A DNA stretch of 64,000 bases from Nocardiopsis xinjiangensis YIM 90004 (GTDB taxonomy: Bacteria > Actinomycetota > Actinomycetes > Streptosporangiales > Streptosporangiaceae), in NCBI RefSeq assembly GCF_000341145.1, contig NZ_ANBE01000033.1, positions 76,885 through 140,884 on the forward strand, in the 5' to 3' direction. Made by a program: the position numbers and the translations under genes. Of the stretch, positions 55,793-64,000 are shown piece after piece. Position 1 is the first letter of the stretch, and each line of letters starts with the position of its first letter. The notes under the pieces were generated by a model. That model did not search any database. It was given only the letters and a program-made list of their open reading frames with translations, and was not told the origin of the DNA.

Positions 55793-56389
55793 TCAGTCGT
55801 CGCCGTCCTCGTCCGGACTGCTGTCACCGTCCGGGTCCTCGGAGCTGCCGTCGGGGTCGCCGTCCTCGCTCTCGGCGGTGGCTTCGGGGTCCCCCTCGCC
55901 GGTACCGCTCTCCGGCGGGAGGGTCAAGCGGCCCTCGTCGGCTGCCTCCATCCCCTGGCGGATGTCCTCGGGCATGTCCCCCGCGTCGGTGACCTCGTAG
56001 GTGGAGAAGTAGGAGACCCCGTCCACCTCGACCGGGTCACCGAGCTCCACGTCGACCTGATAGGGGTCCTCGTCGCAGTCCAGGTTCAGACACCAGCTCC
56101 CGGCCATGCTGCCGCTGCCCCGGGCGATCTCGTCCGACCACTCGTCCCAGGACATGCCGGAGAAGCTCGTGAACTCGGTCGCCACGTAGGTCTCGGGGCT
56201 CTCGTCGCGGTAGCCCTGCTCGTCCTGGTAGCGGTTGAAGACGAAGGTGCCGTCCGCGGTCTCCTCCGCGGTGGGGCTGGGGGCCGGCCCCTCTCCCGAC
56301 TGCCACCCTTCGGGGTCGACCTCGTCCGTGCAAGAGCTCAGGCACAGGGCCAGGGCCACCAGCAGTACCGGAGCAATCGTGCGCTTCAT
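55793..56389 (-). CDS. Predicted lipoprotein
   Basis: 199 residues from the ATG at 56389, preceded by GAGGGAGGCGGCG. A signal peptide with lipobox LSSC (Cys20) predicts a lipid-anchored surface protein. The mature part is acidic, includes a central globular segment with two Cys (CLNLDC) and ends in a Ser/Asp/Glu-rich tail. No domain recognised. It lies next to the small secreted protein cluster, on the same strand. Confidence 0.8.
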   Translation of the reverse strand: MKRTIAPVLLVALALCLSSCTDEVDPEGWQSGEGPAPSPTAEETADGTFVFNRYQDEQGYRDESPETYVATEFTSFSGMSWDEWSDEIARGSGSMAGSWCLNLDCDEDPYQVDVELGDPVEVDGVSYFSTYEVTDAGDMPEDIRQGMEAADEGRLTLPPESGTGEGDPEATAESEDGDPDGSSEDPDGDSSPDEDGDD

Positions 56390-56439
56390 CGCCGCCTCCC
56401 TCGCATGGTTGTGCCTATCATCCCCAGGAGCGACACGAA

Positions 56440-56465
56440 GGCCCCCCGGCACACGCCGGGGGGCC
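56440..56465 (-). terminator. Terminator after the first small secreted protein gene
   Basis: A perfect 11-bp stem (GGCCCCCCGGC with GCCGGGGGGCC, 4-nt loop) is followed by TTCGTG on the minus strand. It separates the lipoprotein gene from the cluster. Confidence 0.8.
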
Positions 56466-56538
56466 TCCCACCTACCCATGGAGGGTCACACCGGGGCCGT
56501 GGCCCCGGAAGGGTGAGGGCGATGCCCTCGGTCAGCTC

Positions 56539-56784
56539 CTACTGGGCGTTGGTGCTGACCGGACCGTTCACGCAGTCACCCGTCGTCTGCGGTGACAGGA
56601 TCGGCACGTTCGCGCCGACCAGGCCCACCGCCAGCTCGGTGTTGCAGAGCTGGACCGGCACGAGCTGCACGTTCTGGTTGAACTGCTGGTCACCACCGTG
56701 CGACGCAGAAGCGGGGGTGGCGGCCAGCATCGCCCCGAGGGCGACGCCGGCGATCGCACCGGCCGCCGTGATCTTGCGCAACAT
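56539..56784 (-). CDS. Small secreted chaplin-like protein (copy 1)
   Basis: 81 residues: signal peptide MLRKITAAGAIAG...TPASA (about 27 aa), then GGDQQFNQNVQLVPVQLCN, VGLVGANVPILSP and TGDCVNGPV. The mature part is hydrophobic with two Cys 24 residues apart. The plan (signal peptide, then a short beta-prone domain with two Cys) recalls short chaplins, but chaplin Cys are about 18 apart and the consensus differs, so I treat it as a related or separate family. Three paralogues lie directly upstream. Confidence 0.8.
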   Translation of the reverse strand: MLRKITAAGAIAGVALGAMLAATPASASHGGDQQFNQNVQLVPVQLCNTELAVGLVGANVPILSPQTTGDCVNGPVSTNAQ

Positions 56785-56794
56785 ACGGGGTCTC

Positions 56795-57058
56795 CTAGTC
56801 GATGTTGGTGCTCACGGGGCCGTTGGTGCAGTCACCGGTGCTGTCGGGCGACAGGATCGGGGCGTTGACGCCGGCCAGGAGACCCACGGCCAGGTCGGTG
56901 TTGCAGAGCTGGACCGGCACGGCCTGCAGGTTCTGGTTGTACTGCTGGTCGCCACCGTGCGAGCCGTGGCCGTGGCCGGCGGACGCGGGGGTGGCGGCGA
57001 GCATGGCACCGAGGGCGACACCGGCGATGGCACCGGCGGCAGTGATCTTGCGCAGCAT
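56795..57058 (-). CDS. Small secreted chaplin-like protein (copy 2)
   Basis: 87 residues from the ATG at 57058 (a frame to 57205 has no homology upstream). Signal peptide nearly identical to copy 1, then a His/Gly linker (GHGHGSHGG), QQYNQNLQAVPVQLC, VGLLAGVNAPILSP and TGDCTNGPVSTN. It differs from copy 1 mainly by the His/Gly insert and one extra residue between the Cys. It ends 10 nt before copy 1 starts, so the two are probably co-transcribed. Confidence 0.8.
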   Translation of the reverse strand: MLRKITAAGAIAGVALGAMLAATPASAGHGHGSHGGDQQYNQNLQAVPVQLCNTDLAVGLLAGVNAPILSPDSTGDCTNGPVSTNID

Positions 57059-57330
57059 GGCGATCTCTCCTGATCGAGTGAGTGTGGACGGGGCCGCGGC
57101 CCTGCGGCACAGCGGCCGGGACACACGGATCCCCGAGAAGGTTGTTCGGGTACTGGTCGACGTGGCCGGGAAGGTGGTCCGCCTCCCCGGCTCCGGGCCG
57201 GGCACGGGTGCGCCGTGCCCGGCCCGGACGCGTCGACGAGTGCGGGAGCGACTGCCGGTTCCGTTCCGGGGACGAGTTCACCGGCGGGTGGAGCGGCCGC
57301 GCTCGGCCGAGCGCGGTCCGGACCCGGCTC

Positions 57331-57591
57331 CTAGTCGATGTTGGTGCTCACGGGGCCGTTGGTGCAGTCACCGGTGCTGTCGGGCGACAGGATCGGCACG
57401 TTCACGCCGACCAGGCCGACAGCGGCGTCGAGGTTGCAGGACTGGACCGGCACAGCCTGCAGGTTCTGGTTGTACTGCTGGTCGCCACCGTGCGAGCCGT
57501 GGCCGTAGCCGGCGGACGCAGGGGTGGCGGCGAGGACAGCGCCGAGAGCGGCGCCAGCGACGAGACCGGCAACGCCGAACTTACGAAGCAT
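57331..57591 (-). CDS. Small secreted chaplin-like protein (copy 3)
   Basis: 86 residues from the ATG at 57591, preceded by AAAGG. Signal peptide MLRKFGVAG...TPASA, a Tyr/Gly/His linker, QQYNQNLQAVPVQSCN, VGLVGVNVPILSP and TGDCTNGPVSTN. The C-terminal 40 residues are closest to copy 2, suggesting recent duplication. A 270-bp leader without a recognised promoter separates it from copy 2. Confidence 0.8.
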   Translation of the reverse strand: MLRKFGVAGLVAGAALGAVLAATPASAGYGHGSHGGDQQYNQNLQAVPVQSCNLDAAVGLVGVNVPILSPDSTGDCTNGPVSTNID

Positions 57592-57642
57592 TTGATGACC
57601 TTTCAAAACTTTGTGACGAGTTCTCTTGGCTGATTGCCGGAA

Positions 57643-57888
57643 CTAGCTGATGTTGGTACCGACGGGGCCGTTCACGCAGTCGCCGGTGGTCTGCGGCGAC
57701 AGGACGGGCACGGTCACGGCGACCAGGCCGACGCTGGCGTCCAGGTTGCAGGACTGGACGGGCACGAGCTGCAGGTTCTGGTTGAACTGCTGGTCGCCTC
57801 CGTGCGAGGCGTGAGCCGGAGCTCCCATGAGGAGCGCGCCCAACGCGGCACCGGCGACCAGGCCGGCAGCGGCCGTCTTCTTGATCAT
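57643..57888 (-). CDS. Small secreted chaplin-like protein (copy 4)
   Basis: 81 residues: signal peptide MIKKTAAAGLVAG...APAHA, then GGDQQFNQNLQLVPVQSCN, VGLVAVTVPVLSP and TGDCVNGPVGTN. No His/Gly linker, like copy 1. It is first in transcription order and has a promoter with perfect TTGACA about 100 nt upstream. It ends 51 nt before copy 3. Confidence 0.8.
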   Translation of the reverse strand: MIKKTAAAGLVAGAALGALLMGAPAHASHGGDQQFNQNLQLVPVQSCNLDASVGLVAVTVPVLSPQTTGDCVNGPVGTNIS

Positions 57889-58456
57889 GATTCTCCCGAT
57901 AATGGAAACGGGTCGACAGAAAAAGACTCAGGCGCTCTGCACCTGTGTCGCGGTGGACTGAAGCAATCATTGAACGGCCCCCGATTTTTGTCAACGCCGA
58001 AATCCGGAAACCGTTTTGCGCGTTTCGCCGATCCCACCCTTTTTGCCTCAGGGGCGAATGCATTCATCAACCCCCAATTCCCGCGTCCGCACCATAAGCC
58101 GCGAATCCGGACATCAGACTGCACGTCCACCCACAACGACCGCGATCTGTTACGCACACGAGATCCTGGTGTGGTGACACCATTACCGTCCGTATCCCCT
58201 CACGCCGCAGGCGACCTCTTCCCAACGGGGGCAGGTGCGCCCCGGGACCACCGAACCATCGGCTCCAGCCACACATCGGTGCGCATCGAACGAGGACGGC
58301 TCGGTACGAAGGTCGTGGCCGCATCCGGCCAGGCCACGGCCATCCACATGACATTCCGGACGGGCGGGCATAAAAATGCGACTGCACTCGCACGAGCGAT
58401 TCCGCGAGGAGAGCGCTGCGTCTACCCCACGCAAGGCGTTCCGGGGGTCGGGGAAG
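57889..58456. other. Divergent spacer between the chaplin-like cluster and a small membrane protein gene
   Basis: About 570 bp without a gene. It is noticeably lower in GC near 57900-58080 and holds the promoter of copy 4. The part from 58100 to 58450 shows no recognised signal; a promoter for the plus-strand gene should be here. Confidence 0.6.
57966..57994 (-). promoter_or_regulatory. Promoter of the chaplin-like cluster
   Basis: Minus strand TTGACA (57989-57994), 17 bp, AATGAT (57966-57971). The -35 is perfect and the -10 partial. Located about 80 nt before the copy 4 ATG. Confidence 0.65.
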
Positions 58457-58849
58457 GTGAAGACAGCCGTGGCCTCATCCAGTTCCAGAACCCTGGCGTG
58501 GCTGTGGGACCACCGGACCTACGGGACCGCGATCGCAGGTCTCCTGGTGGCCCTGGTCGGTCTTGGCAACCTGGCCGTGGGAGAGACCGGATGGGGATGG
58601 TTCTCCACCATCGGCGGCTCTGCCCTGGTGCTGGTGGTCCTGGTGCGTGTGCCGAAGCCGGGCCGAGCCGGCCCGTCGGTGGGGCGGGGTCGGAGGACGG
58701 CGACAGGGCCACCGGTCGAAGCCCGTCGAACCGGTTCTGGTGAGTGGTGCTCATCGGAGCGTCGAGCGCAGCCCGACCCCGACGACCCCAAGCACCGCAA
58801 GGAACCCTGCTCCCGCGAACGGCGGGACCGTCCCATCGGCCCCCGCTGA
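58457..58849 (+). CDS. Small hypothetical membrane protein
   Basis: 130 residues from a GTG preceded by GGGGAAG. Two predicted membrane helices (about residues 21-42 and 48-66) are followed by a basic, probably disordered tail rich in Arg, Pro and Ser with two Cys. No family recognised. It ends just before a bidirectional terminator opposite tRNA-Tyr. Weak conservation evidence, so it could be non-coding, although the helices and ribosome site support it. Confidence 0.5.
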   Translation: MKTAVASSSSRTLAWLWDHRTYGTAIAGLLVALVGLGNLAVGETGWGWFSTIGGSALVLVVLVRVPKPGRAGPSVGRGRRTATGPPVEARRTGSGEWCSSERRAQPDPDDPKHRKEPCSRERRDRPIGPR

Positions 58850-58856
58850 CGCAAAA

Positions 58857-58894
58857 CGCCCCGGTGACCAACGTTCGTGCTGGTCACCGGGGCG
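58857..58894. terminator. Bidirectional terminator
   Basis: A perfect 14-bp stem (CGCCCCGGTGACCA with TGGTCACCGGGGCG, 10-nt loop) is flanked by TTTCC on the plus strand and TTTT on the minus strand. It lies between the convergent membrane protein gene and tRNA-Tyr. Confidence 0.9.
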
Positions 58895-58905
58895 TTTCCC
58901 CAGTG

Positions 58906-58987
58906 TGGCGGGTCAAGGATTCGAACCTTGGAAGGCAAAGCCGACGGATTTACAGTCCGCTCCCATTGGCCACTCGGGCAACCCGCC
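58906..58987 (-). tRNA. tRNA-Tyr (anticodon GTA)
   Basis: An 82-nt class II tRNA: acceptor GGCGGGT/ACCCGCC, anticodon stem GCGGA/TCCGT-like with loop CTGTAAA and a long variable arm. No CCA encoded. Confidence 0.96.
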
Positions 58988-59222
58988 TGGGCGGCGGCGA
59001 CGTGTTCGTCGCGGCGCATGAACGACAATAACGGATGATCGGCCTGAGGGTGAAATCGAGAGCCGCGGGCGCGTCCACGGCCGGCGCTGCGAGCGGGTCC
59101 GCACCGGTCACGGCTAAGCTCGGATGCCGTGTGTCCGGGCCGCCCTCGGCCCGGCCCGAACAGAGCGCACGGGCGTCGCATGCGCCCGTGACCGACGAGA
59201 GAGCGAGCGGGGTGTAGCGAGC

Positions 59223-59720
59223 GTGGCCGCCGAATCCAGTTTCGACGTGGTGTCCAAGATCGACCACCAAGAGGTCGACAACGCCGTGAACCAGGCGGCC
59301 AAGGAGCTGTCCCAGCGGTTCGACTTCCGCGGCACCGGGACGACCGTCAGCCGCCAGGGCGAGACCGGCCTGGAGATCCGCAGCAGCGCCGAGGAGCGCG
59401 CCAACGCGGCGCTGGAGGTGCTCAAGGAGAAGCTGATCAAGCGGAAGCTGTCCCTGAAGATCCTGGACCTTCCGGAGGAGCCCAAGCCTTCCGGCAAGGA
59501 GTACCGCCTCCAGATCGGACTCAAGGAAGGCATCTCCACCGAGGACGCCAAGAAGATCTCCAAGTACATCCGCGACGAGGGCCCCAAGGGCATCAAGGCG
59601 CAGGTCCAGGGCGACGAGCTGCGGGTGAGCTCGAAGAAGAAGGACGACCTGCAGACCGTCCAGAACCTGGTCAAGGAGAAGGACTTCGACCTGGCTCTGC
59701 AGTTCGTGAACTACCGCTAG
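59223..59720 (+). CDS. YajQ family cyclic-di-GMP/nucleotide-binding protein
   Basis: 165 residues from the GTG at 59223. The two-domain YajQ/UPF0234 fold is clear: [43 protein letters not shown] and [23 protein letters not shown]. In proteobacteria members bind c-di-GMP or rRNA; the role in actinobacteria is unknown. It is preceded by only a weak ribosome site and ends before a shared hairpin with htpX. Confidence 0.93.
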   Translation: MAAESSFDVVSKIDHQEVDNAVNQAAKELSQRFDFRGTGTTVSRQGETGLEIRSSAEERANAALEVLKEKLIKRKLSLKILDLPEEPKPSGKEYRLQIGLKEGISTEDAKKISKYIRDEGPKGIKAQVQGDELRVSSKKKDDLQTVQNLVKEKDFDLALQFVNYR

Positions 59721-59743
59721 GCGCCGCCAGGCCCCGAAACGGC

Positions 59744-59775
59744 TCGGGCCCGCGGATCGCGATCGGCGGGCCCGA
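59744..59775. terminator. Hairpin between convergent YajQ and HtpX-like genes
   Basis: 10-bp arms TCGGGCCCGC and GCGGGCCCGA with a 12-nt loop. It can serve both strands. Confidence 0.75.
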
Positions 59776-59790
59776 CGCGCGCGGGCGGGC

Positions 59791-60651
59791 TCAGCCGAGG
59801 CCCCACTTGCGGCGCAGTCCCCGCAGACGCGCCACGCGCTCCTGTACCGGCGGGTGGGCGGCGAACAGACGCCCCAGGCCGTCCGGGAACGGGTTGGTGG
59901 TCATCAGGTGCGCTGCGGCCAGCAGGACCCGCCCCTTCGGCAGCGGGAAATCGCGTGAGCCCTTCTCCAGGCGGAGCAGGGCGTCTGCGAGGCCCTCGGG
60001 GTCGCCGGTGAGCTCCGCGGCCCTCTCGTCGGCCCTGAACTCGCGCTGCCGGCCGACCCCGAAGTACACGACCACCGCTGCGAGCGGGGCCAGGCACACC
60101 AGGATGAGCCCTCCGAGGAGATCGGGCACGTCGGTCTCCTCCGATTCCCCCAGCGGCAACAGCAGCGCCACCGCGGTCAACGCCGTGATGGTCGCGGTGA
60201 GTGTGGCCGCCACCGAACTGATGAGGGTGTCGTGGGCCCTGATGTGGGCGAGTTCGTGGGCGATGACCCCGCGCAGCCGGCGTTCGTCGAGAGAACGCAG
60301 CAGTCCGGTCGTGCAGCACAGCGCCGCCCGGCGCGGGCTCCCTCCGGTGGCGAATGCGTTGGGCGATCTGATGGGTGACAGGTACAGCCTGGGCATGGGT
60401 TGGCGGGCGGCCGTGGCCAGTTCCCGCACGATCCGGTACAGCTCCGGGCTCTCGATCTCCCCGACGGGGCGGGCCCTCATCGCACGCAGGGCGAGGGAGT
60501 CCCCGAACAGGTGGACCAGGACCGCCACGCACACCATCAGGGCTCCCGCGAACTGGAGGCCCTGCGTGCCCGCCAAGAACCATCCGAGGGTCACGGCGAA
60601 CACACCGGCACCGACGAACAGGCCCACGGCACGGACCACGCTGACGTGCAC
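59791..60651 (-). CDS. htpX: M48 family zinc metalloprotease (HtpX-like)
   Basis: 286 residues from the GTG at 60651 (SD GGGAGGGG). Two N-terminal membrane helices, the catalytic HELAH motif (132-136), two more helices and the Glu ligand in REFRADERAA. HtpX cleaves damaged membrane proteins. Two differences from many HtpX are a Cys pair before the catalytic motif (LCCTTGLL) and a short loop. The frame open to 60705 is not needed. It is transcribed away from korA. Confidence 0.92.
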   Translation of the reverse strand: MHVSVVRAVGLFVGAGVFAVTLGWFLAGTQGLQFAGALMVCVAVLVHLFGDSLALRAMRARPVGEIESPELYRIVRELATAARQPMPRLYLSPIRSPNAFATGGSPRRAALCCTTGLLRSLDERRLRGVIAHELAHIRAHDTLISSVAATLTATITALTAVALLLPLGESEETDVPDLLGGLILVCLAPLAAVVVYFGVGRQREFRADERAAELTGDPEGLADALLRLEKGSRDFPLPKGRVLLAAAHLMTTNPFPDGLGRLFAAHPPVQERVARLRGLRRKWGLG

Positions 60652-60836
60652 GGCGTCCCCTCCCTGTCGCTCATGGCACCGTGGCCGGACTTGATTCGCG
60701 TACATGTGACGAACGTGCGGGTCGGCACTTTGCGTTCCCCATGTGGTGAGCTGTCCGCCGCTCGCCCCCTCGAACTCCCCCGGCAGCGGCCTGTGACAAT
60801 GGCCACCCGGTCCGCCCCGACCACCGGGCCACCACC

Positions 60837-60842
60837 TATAGT
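60837..60842 (+). promoter_or_regulatory. Candidate korA -10 element
   Basis: TATAGT is close to consensus but the -35 position (GCCCCG) is poor. A start site about 7 nt downstream would coincide with the GTG at 60849. Confidence 0.45.
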
Positions 60843-60848
60843 GCGACC

Positions 60849-60923
60849 GTGGCCCTCATCACTGTGAGCATCAGGCGACCGGCGCGAGAGGTCGCTCCGG
60901 CGCACACACGGCCGTGTCGTTGA
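60849..60923 (+). CDS. Possible leaderless small ORF (24 aa) upstream of korA
   Basis: GTG six bases after TATAGT opens 24 codons (MALITVSIRRPAREVAP...) ending at TGA. If transcription starts at the G, translation would be leaderless. It is short and unconserved as far as I can judge, so it may be chance or a leader peptide. Confidence 0.3.
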   Translation: MALITVSIRRPAREVAPAHTRPCR

Positions 60924-61136
60924 AGGCCGGCCCCTTCACGCCCCGGCCGAGGCGAAGAACGAGCCGTACCGCGCTTCGCCGGGTTGGCGCACCCGGTGGG
61001 TGCGGGGGCCACGAATGCTGTCCCGACGTCCCCGACCACGGCTCCCGGCCCGCGACGGAGCGGTCGGCCGGGGACTGACACCCGAGCGCCGCCGCCCGTC
61101 ACGACCGGCGGACCACCAAGGAGGTCGTCGATCTCA

Positions 61137-62987
61137 GTGGCCAAACAGATCGAACAGTTGGATCGCGTCATCATCCGCTTCGCGGGTGACTCCGGCGACG
61201 GTATGCAGTTGACCGGCGACCGGTTCACCCAGGAGACCGCATCGTTCGGCAACGACCTGTCGACGCTGCCGAACTTCCCCGCGGAGATCCGCGCCCCCGC
61301 GGGCACTCTCCCCGGCGTGTCCAGCTTCCAGTTGCACTTCGCCGACCACGACATCATGACGCCGGGCGACTCCCCCGATGTCCTGGTCGCGATGAACCCC
61401 GCCGCCCTCAAGGCCAACATCGGTGACATTCCGAGGGGCGCCACGGTGATCGTCAACACCGACGAGTTCACCCGGCGCAACCTGGCCAAGGTCCACTACG
61501 AGGTCGATCCGACCACCGACGGGACCCTCGACGCCTTCAAGGTGAGCTCGGTCCCGCTGACGTCGATGACCGTGGAGGCGCTGTCCTCCTGCGACATCTC
61601 CAAGAAGGACGCCCAGCGCGCGAAGAACATGTTCGCCCTGGGACTGCTGTCGTGGATGTACAACCGGCCGACCGAGGGCACGACCTCTTTCCTGAAGTCG
61701 AAGTTCGCCGGGAAGCCCGACATCCTCGACGCCAACCTCAAGGCGTTCCAGGCGGGGTGGAACTTCGGTGAGACCACCGAGGACTTCGCGGTCTCCTACG
61801 AGATCAAGCCGGCCCGGCTGCCCTCGGGCACCTACCGCAACATCACCGGAAACCTGGCGACTGCCTACGGGCTCATCGCCGGGTCGACGCGGTCCGGGCT
61901 TCCGCTGTTCCTGGGCTCCTACCCGATCACCCCGGCCTCGGACGTTCTGCACGAGCTGTCCAAGCACAAGCGGTTCGGGGTGCGCACGTTCCAGGCCGAG
62001 GACGAGATCGCCGGTGTGGGCGCGGCCCTGGGCGCCTCCTTCGGCGGTTCTCTGGGGGTGACCACCACCTCCGGTCCCGGGATGGTGCTCAAGCAGGAGA
62101 CCGTGGGCCTGGCGGTGATGACCGAGCTGCCGCTGCTCATCGTGGATGTGCAACGTGCCGGCCCCAGTACCGGGATGCCCACCAAGACCGAGCAGACCGA
62201 CCTGCTCATGGCCATGTTCGGCCGCAACGGCGAGTCTCCCGTCCCGATCGTGGCACCGCAGTCCCCGGCCGACTGCTTCGACGCCGCGCTGGAGGCCACC
62301 CGGATCGCGGTGACCTACCGCACGCCGGTGGTGCTGATGTCGGACGGGTACCTGGCCAACGGGTCCGAGCCCTGGCGGCTGCCGGACGTGAACGACCTGC
62401 CGACCATCGACCCCGGGTTCGCGACCGGGCCCAACGGCGAGGACGAGCGGTACCTGCCCTACAAACGCGCCACCGGGACCATGGCGCGCCCGTGGGCGGT
62501 GCCGGGTACCCCCGGGCTGGAGCACCGGCTCGGCGGGATCGAGAAACATTCCGAGACCGGGGACATCTCCTACACCCCGGCCAACCACGACCTCATGGTG
62601 CGCACCCGCCAGGGCAAGATCGACGCGATCGCCCGGGACGTCGCGCCCGTGGAGGTCGACGACCCCACGGGCGACGCCGATGTGCTCGTCCTTGGCTGGG
62701 GCGGCACCTACGGGGCCATCACGGCCGGCGTGCGACGGGTGCGGCGTTCCGGGGAGAAGGTGGCCCAGGCCCACCTGCGCCACCTCAACCCGTTCCCGGA
62801 GAACCTGGGCGAGGTACTCGAGAGCTACGGCCGGGTCGTGGTTCCGGAGATCAACCTGGGACAGCTGTCGATGTTGCTGCGCTCACGGTTCCTGGTCGAT
62901 GTCATCGGTTACAACAAGGTCCGCGGCCTGCCCTTCAAGGCCGAGGAGCTGGCGGACGTGCTGCGGGAGGTCATCGAGCGTGACTAG
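61137..62987 (+). CDS. korA: 2-oxoglutarate:ferredoxin oxidoreductase alpha subunit
   Basis: With KorB it converts 2-oxoglutarate and CoA to succinyl-CoA using ferredoxin, replacing or supplementing the dehydrogenase of the TCA cycle. 616 residues, gamma and alpha domains fused: FAGDSGDGMQLTGDRF at the N-terminus, then GSYPITPASDVLHEL, FQAEDEIAGVGAALGAS, TTTSGPGM and QRAGPSTGMPTKTEQTDL. The GTG at 61137 follows AAGGAGG at 12 nt. Overlaps korB by 8 bases. Confidence 0.97.
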   Translation: MAKQIEQLDRVIIRFAGDSGDGMQLTGDRFTQETASFGNDLSTLPNFPAEIRAPAGTLPGVSSFQLHFADHDIMTPGDSPDVLVAMNPAALKANIGDIPRGATVIVNTDEFTRRNLAKVHYEVDPTTDGTLDAFKVSSVPLTSMTVEALSSCDISKKDAQRAKNMFALGLLSWMYNRPTEGTTSFLKSKFAGKPDILDANLKAFQAGWNFGETTEDFAVSYEIKPARLPSGTYRNITGNLATAYGLIAGSTRSGLPLFLGSYPITPASDVLHELSKHKRFGVRTFQAEDEIAGVGAALGASFGGSLGVTTTSGPGMVLKQETVGLAVMTELPLLIVDVQRAGPSTGMPTKTEQTDLLMAMFGRNGESPVPIVAPQSPADCFDAALEATRIAVTYRTPVVLMSDGYLANGSEPWRLPDVNDLPTIDPGFATGPNGEDERYLPYKRATGTMARPWAVPGTPGLEHRLGGIEKHSETGDISYTPANHDLMVRTRQGKIDAIARDVAPVEVDDPTGDADVLVLGWGGTYGAITAGVRRVRRSGEKVAQAHLRHLNPFPENLGEVLESYGRVVVPEINLGQLSMLLRSRFLVDVIGYNKVRGLPFKAEELADVLREVIERD

Positions 62988-64000
62988 TGCAAACCTCAAC
63001 GGGAACGACGAGGGCACCCTGGCCGGGCTGAAGCTCGTCCCCTCCACGGACACCCAGTACAAGACGAAGGACTTCAAGTCCGACCAGGACGTGCGCTGGT
63101 GCCCCGGCTGCGGGGACTACGCGGTCCTGGCGGCGTTCCAGTCCTTCCTGCCCCAGCTGGGGGTGCCGCGCGAGAACATCGTGATGGTCTCGGGTATCGG
63201 CTGCTCCTCGCGGTTCCCCTACTACCTGAACACCTACGGCATGCACTCCATCCACGGGCGTGCGCCGGCGATCGCGACGGGGCTGGCGACGAGCCGCCAG
63301 GACCTGTCGGTGTGGGTGATCACCGGGGACGGCGACGGGCTGTCCATCGGCGGCAACCACCTCATCCACGCGCTGCGCCGCAACGTCAACATCAACGTGC
63401 TGCTGTTCAACAACCGCATCTACGGTCTGACCAAGGGCCAGTACTCGCCCACCTCCGAGGCGGGCAAGGTCACCAAGTCCTCTCCGGTGGGCTCGCTGGA
63501 CCACCCGTTCAACCCGGTGTCGCTGGCGTTGGGCGCGGAGGCCTCGTTCGTGGCGCGCACCGTCGACTCCGACCGCAAACACCTGACGTCGGTGCTGCGG
63601 GAGGCGGCCGACCACCCGGGTGCCTCGTTCGTGGAGATCTACCAGAACTGCCCGATCTTCAACGACGACGCGTTCACGCCGCTCAAGGACCCGGCCGCGC
63701 GCGAGGCCCGGCTGTTGCGCATGGAGCACGGCGAGCCGCTCATGCTCGGCGAGGACCGCGGTGTGTTCGCGGGCGAACTCGGGGGCCTGGAGGTCGCCGA
63801 GGTCACCGACACCAACCGCGACCGGGTGATCCGGCACGACACGCACCGTGAGGATCCGGGTTACGCGTTCGCGCTGTCGCGGCTGGACCTGCCGGCCTTC
63901 GAGCACGTGCCGGTGGGGGTCTTCCGGAAGGTGCGGCGCCCGGTCTACGACGAGCTGGTCAACGAACAGGTCTCCGACGCGCGCGAGGAGCGCGGGGAGG
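62980..64000 (+). CDS. korB: 2-oxoglutarate:ferredoxin oxidoreductase beta subunit (3' end outside the window)
   Basis: The frame starts at a GTG at 62980, overlapping the korA stop by 8 bases, and is open to the end of the window (at least 340 codons). Motifs: WCPGCGDYAVL (metal/TPP entry), GIGCSSRFPYYLNTYGMH, GDGDGLSIGGNH (TPP binding) and NNRIYGLTKGQYSPTS. The remaining C-terminus lies outside. KorB provides the TPP and an iron-sulfur cluster. Confidence 0.95.
   Translation, partial: MTSANLNGNDEGTLAGLKLVPSTDTQYKTKDFKSDQDVRWCPGCGDYAVLAAFQSFLPQLGVPRENIVMVSGIGCSSRFPYYLNTYGMHSIHGRAPAIATGLATSRQDLSVWVITGDGDGLSIGGNHLIHALRRNVNINVLLFNNRIYGLTKGQYSPTSEAGKVTKSSPVGSLDHPFNPVSLALGAEASFVARTVDSDRKHLTSVLREAADHPGASFVEIYQNCPIFNDDAFTPLKDPAAREARLLRMEHGEPLMLGEDRGVFAGELGGLEVAEVTDTNRDRVIRHDTHREDPGYAFALSRLDLPAFEHVPVGVFRKVRRPVYDELVNEQVSDAREERGE

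Larger units (their letters stand above)
60652..61136. other. Divergent htpX-korA spacer
   Basis: About 485 bp. It contains a TATAGT -10-like element (60837-60842) and a possible leaderless small ORF (60849-60923). Long GC-rich leader to korA ends with AAGGAGG. Confidence 0.6.

Overview
The window is a GC-rich actinomycete chromosome segment. Gene order, frequent GTG starts, a TTG start on rpoB and the layout of the ribosomal loci match Streptomyces and its relatives. Details such as the KorAB pair near HtpX, YajQ and tRNA-Tyr, and a cluster of small secreted chaplin-like proteins, suggest a filamentous, sporulating actinomycete, perhaps Nocardiopsaceae; the genus is inferred, not proven.

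Layout. At 1-1.7 kb lies the 3' part of a collagen-like Pro/Gly-rich membrane protein (+). From 1.8 to 39.9 kb almost everything is on the minus strand and is the core transcription/translation block. In transcription order it runs tRNA-Trp, secE, nusG, rplK, rplA, (L10 leader) rplJ, rplL, rpoB, rpoC, a repeat-rich membrane protein, then rpsL, rpsG, fusA, tuf (str operon), rpsJ to rpsQ (S10 operon), rplN to secY, adk and map (spc operon), a DUF1707 protein, and infA, rpmJ, rpsM, rpsK, rpoA, rplQ, truA (alpha operon). rpsD is absent from the alpha operon, as in Streptomyces. Good sigma-70-type promoters are visible before rpsL and rpoB.

From 40 to 46.4 kb lie aspC and an adenosine-deaminase-family gene (+). 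They are followed on the minus strand by a GDT1/TMEM165-type cation transporter under a manganese (yybP-ykoY) riboswitch, then murB, a HadA/HadB-like dehydratase pair, rpmG, tRNA-Met and tRNA-Thr.

From 46.6 to 55.6 kb is the accessory part: a minus-strand operon whose first three genes match JetA (DUF2397), JetB (DUF2398) and JetC (TIGR02680-type SMC ATPase) of type II Wadjet. JetA lacks its N-terminal half, no JetD nuclease is present, and a Rad50-like zinc-hook ATPase follows instead. This is the most unusual system in the window.

From 55.8 to 58 kb are a lipoprotein and four tandem paralogous small secreted proteins with a chaplin-like build but a different cysteine spacing. From 58.4 to 64 kb are a small membrane protein, tRNA-Tyr, a YajQ-family protein, an HtpX-like protease, a possible leaderless small ORF, and korA/korB (2-oxoglutarate:ferredoxin oxidoreductase; korB runs off the end).
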